NCBI RefSeq assembly: GCF_964204645.1
Contig: NC_134033.1
Coordinates: 13,766,155-13,830,154, forward strand
From: Tubulanus polymorphus
Lineage: Eukaryota > Nemertea > Palaeonemertea > Tubulaniformes > Tubulanidae
DNA: 64,000 nt
Reading direction: 5' to 3'
Under the pieces are notes generated by a model. It had not been told where the DNA came from, ran no database searches, and worked only from the letters and a program-made list of their open reading frames with translations. Position numbers and translations under genes: made by a program. Below are positions 60,879-64,000 of this stretch, one piece after another. Every line of letters begins with the position of its first letter. Positions within the stretch are counted from its first letter, which is position 1.

Positions 60879-60949
60879 TGCATCGGCCGGGAATCGAACC
60901 CGGGCCCCCCGCGTGGCAGGCGAGAATTCTACCACTGAACCACCGATGC
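60879..60949 (-). tRNA. tRNA-Gly (anticodon GCC)
   Basis: The minus strand gives a 71-base cloverleaf. The acceptor stem GCATCGG pairs with CCGATGC; the A box is TGGTTCAGTGG, the anticodon loop CTGCCAC reads GCC, and the B box GGTTCGATTCC is intact. The discriminator base is A. A run of seven Ts starts five bases past the 3' end and serves as the Pol III terminator. No intron. A second copy of the 3' end and T-run follows at once. Confidence 0.96.
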
Positions 60950-63900
60950 TTCTGGCATTGATTGGATTTCTCTCATATTTGAATAATAAAGTAAGCGTTG
61001 CAACCCGGAAGTTATTTTGACACCCGGAAGCTTTTGATTTGTAGCTTCAAAACACTGAATACTGATAATACACCAGGATAGATACAGTGGGAATATACTG
61101 AACAGATAACTGCTCACTGTGAACGTAAGTTACAATCGTTTCTTATTCTGTGGTTCACTTTTGATATTTTTGTGCAGTAATCATCAGGTGACAGTTGAGT
61201 GCTGCTCTTCTACTCAGAAAGGGGTCAACAACAAGGATCAACTGCCCGGCCTGCCTTGCCCTAGTCGAGAAATATTGCCTTTTTTATCTGAAATTAGGGA
61301 TTGACCCTGTTATTTATTTGATTGGTAGATTTCGTTTGATTTTCTGTTTTGGTGTCCCTTACAAACCCACCACACCTGCCGGGAGCGAAACAGGGGGTTT
61401 GAGTTGGAAATCGGAAATCGAAGTACAGTACAGATATAGTTGAGTGATCGACAGTCGTCAAGATTACAAATGTTGCCTCGTTGGCATAGGCCTAGGCCTG
61501 GGTCTAGATTATAGGCAGTTCTACAAAAAATGGCCAAAAAGATTTAGGCCTAGGCCTAGCCCTAGGCCCTATTTGTGTTTGAAAATTGCAAGTGAGAATG
61601 ATATTTCAATTGTAGCGAATTTCGATATTGTGGTGTTTTTGGAAATTACAAGTCAATGGTTTTTGATAGGACTATTGTGGCATGTAATTTTGTGATGAGT
61701 ATGAGAGATGGTGGTAAATGCGTGTTGACCTGTTGGTCGATTGACGTGGTGCCACAGTTTGTTCCGCGATGTTCCTTACACCCCATATCTTCACCAAGAC
61801 CCTTCGTGTCTGATCTACTGCAAACACTAATGAACGACTTTGTTTCTTAATACTTTTAAGGAAGTGCCGATATGTTGCTAATGTCTAATTATAAGACAAT
61901 CGCCTTTTTTAGTAAACTCAGTTTTTATGGTAAGGAACGATTATTTGGTGACTTTGCAGAGAACAATATTGTCTGAAGGCAGTCCATTTATGGAGAATGG
62001 ATCGAAATCATGGTTTTTTTCTAATTTTCTGACGTAGAATATTGAATTTCTGTGACCATTTTACATTCAAACCCATTTAAACTTGCATTTTTTTGTATCT
62101 GTAATATTTCATCTGGTTAAAAAGTAACTGCAGGGGAAGTGTCTCAGGCCTTATACCTGAAATTAGATTCTGACAGTCCACAGCAGACATAGATAGGCTT
62201 TGTACCTGACAGAACCCCTCCCTCTTACCCTCCCCCAATGTTCCAGAAAGAAAATGATTCCGAAGCAATCTTAAGCCATAGTGTTAGTGGGTCATGTTGG
62301 ATCAGTACTCAACAAAACAACCACAGTGTCTAAGAATTAGAAGGGCTGTCAAAGATAGTCTGAACACCAGATGATGTATGAACCTACAGGGTTCCGTTGT
62401 TCGGGAACAACAGATAAATACTGACTAGAAAGATTGTTGAAAATGGATGTTTGTGTACACGATACTCATATACCAAAGGCTTGGAAGAGCTTGACGTAAG
62501 GAAGGTAGCCTACTACAACGTAGATTTGCAATTCGATATAATCAGTCCACTCATTCGGTTAACTGCCTTCAACCACTGAATTAGTCTTGTCTAATTCGGT
62601 TAATCGATGAAGAAAAATGTAGCCGTCTTTTGACATTTACAAACGAGCGCAACAGGGTCCCGCAATAATCAGCTGGTCTCGGAGGCTAATTTACTCGACT
62701 ACACCTAGCTGCTCGGAGCATCGAGGTATGTTTGGGAAATAGTGAGCTCTGAAATATCAATAAATTCTCTATTACTCTACCTTATACTGTCGAGAAGCTG
62801 TGTGTGCGGAGAGACTGGAGGTAGAGCGGTTCAACGACAACAACGACATTCATCACCGCAGACAGCCGAGGTATGATTCTCTCTTCTGATATTCACTGAT
62901 AGAAATATTCTTCTGAAAACTGCTTGATAGAACAAGATCTTCAGGGGCCAGTTTTACGATTTGGCTTGGATTTAAGACCGTCTGGGGGCAGTTCTATAGT
63001 TTAGACTTAAAACCAAAAGTCGTCTTTAATCTTAAGACTGGTTTTAAGTTGTTAGATTGGCTTTAGAACTAGGATAGTCTTAGACTAGTCTTAAATCTAA
63101 GCTATGACTATGGAACTGGCCCCTAGCTAATCGTATGACTGAAGACCAGTCTTAAGTTATAAAGACCATTTTTGGATTCGGACCCTATGCGACTGAGGCC
63201 TGGTTCTTGTAGGGCTGTATTTAAGAATGCAAACTAAAAATTTATTTGGCTGAGGAGCCACAAATCAGTGTTCAGTGTAGCATCTATTGGTATTTCAGAA
63301 TTTCTTCTCTGCATCATGCATTCGCCAAGAATCTAAAGGGTCAAGTTCAATTTTGAGCTAGAATCCTCTTGAATGTACCTATAATCGAGGTTAGGCATAA
63401 TTATGTCCTTGATATCGATATGATAACTGATTGAGTTCAGGCCTGTAATCAAAGTAAGGACCTAGTTTTACTCACTGAGTTTTGTTCGTCGCAGGAAATG
63501 TCGCAATCCAAATATTTGAAATAAAGATTTCCTCGAAGCCCTCTTACTGAAACCAGTGAAATTCGAACCCTTTGGCAGTGTTCTCCATATGCTGGGATTT
63601 TAAATGGGCCGCATTCATTGTGAAGTGTTTTGTACCACATCGAGACTGCTGAAGAAGCAAGGCTTTCGATCACGCAAAAAATACTTAAGCTTAATTTTGG
63701 TGGAATCTTCTATTTTTCACATAAGCTCAAATGTATTTCCGAGCAAATATCAGCATTGATAACAATATTGACATCCGTTCTGGTAGGGGCAGCAGATATT
63801 TTATAAGGAGTGGCGGATTTTCAGAGGGAGGGATGGATGTAAAGATGAAAGAGGTGGCCGCCCTCCTGAAACCTGTTGCTGAGAACACTGCCTGGGAATT

Positions 63901-64000
63901 CTCTTGCTACCACAGACCGTGTTCTTAAACATATATGAATATCGGGATTCAGTTAGTGAAGATATCGTATCGTCGAGTATCGATGTCTGTCGCGTTCCGC
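60950..64000. other. Right end without a supported gene
   Basis: I see no recognisable coding exon. GAG-GTATGT at about 62726 and GAG-GTATGA at about 62871 on the plus strand, preceded by GC-richer sequence, could be donors of alternative noncoding first exons of a gene lying to the right. Stretches at 59530-59620 and 63560-63670 are inverted relatives of one dispersed repeat. Confidence 0.4.

Overview
This window is nuclear DNA from an animal. Genes are split by short introns with ordinary GT-AG borders (one clear GC-AG), base composition is AT-rich, and miniature inverted-repeat transposons and minisatellites are everywhere. Six single-copy metazoan genes are recognisable. Secreted C-type lectins and tandem family-11 fucosyltransferases suggest a marine invertebrate, perhaps a lophotrochozoan; that taxonomic guess is inference.

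Region 1 (about 1-20.7 kb) is a glycan-related cluster, all on the minus strand. It holds a complete two-domain secreted C-type lectin gene (2563-6865), a second, tandemly duplicated lectin gene running off the left edge (exons 743-1337), and four alpha-1,2-fucosyltransferase-like genes in two near-identical pairs (9533-10678 with 16697-17815; 11799-12966 with 18817-20013). The pairs lie in a 4.2-kb block duplicated about 7.2 kb apart. One copy is frameshifted.

Region 2 (about 21-32 kb) holds RNASEH2B (minus) and RPP38 (plus), divergently arranged: RNase H2 subunit B and an RNase P/MRP subunit. Region 3 (36.5-60.1 kb) holds FBXO45 (minus), EMC5/MMGT1 (plus), intronless WDR53 (plus) and PCYT1A (minus, nine exons). 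FBXO45, WDR53 and PCYT1A also lie together in human 3q29, so this looks like ancient microsynteny. A tRNA-Gly(GCC) gene lies at 60879-60949, and the last 3 kb hold no gene I can support.

The rest is largely repeats: a TTAA-flanked piggyBac-like MITE family rich in a GC-rich palindrome, pogo/Tc1-like MITEs with TA target sites (one with its 3' end amplified into an 11-unit 71-bp array), several foldback families, and intronic minisatellites of 34, about 39 and about 64 bp. Exon borders were deduced by eye from splice signals, reading phase and family resemblance; every multi-exon model below keeps phase throughout.
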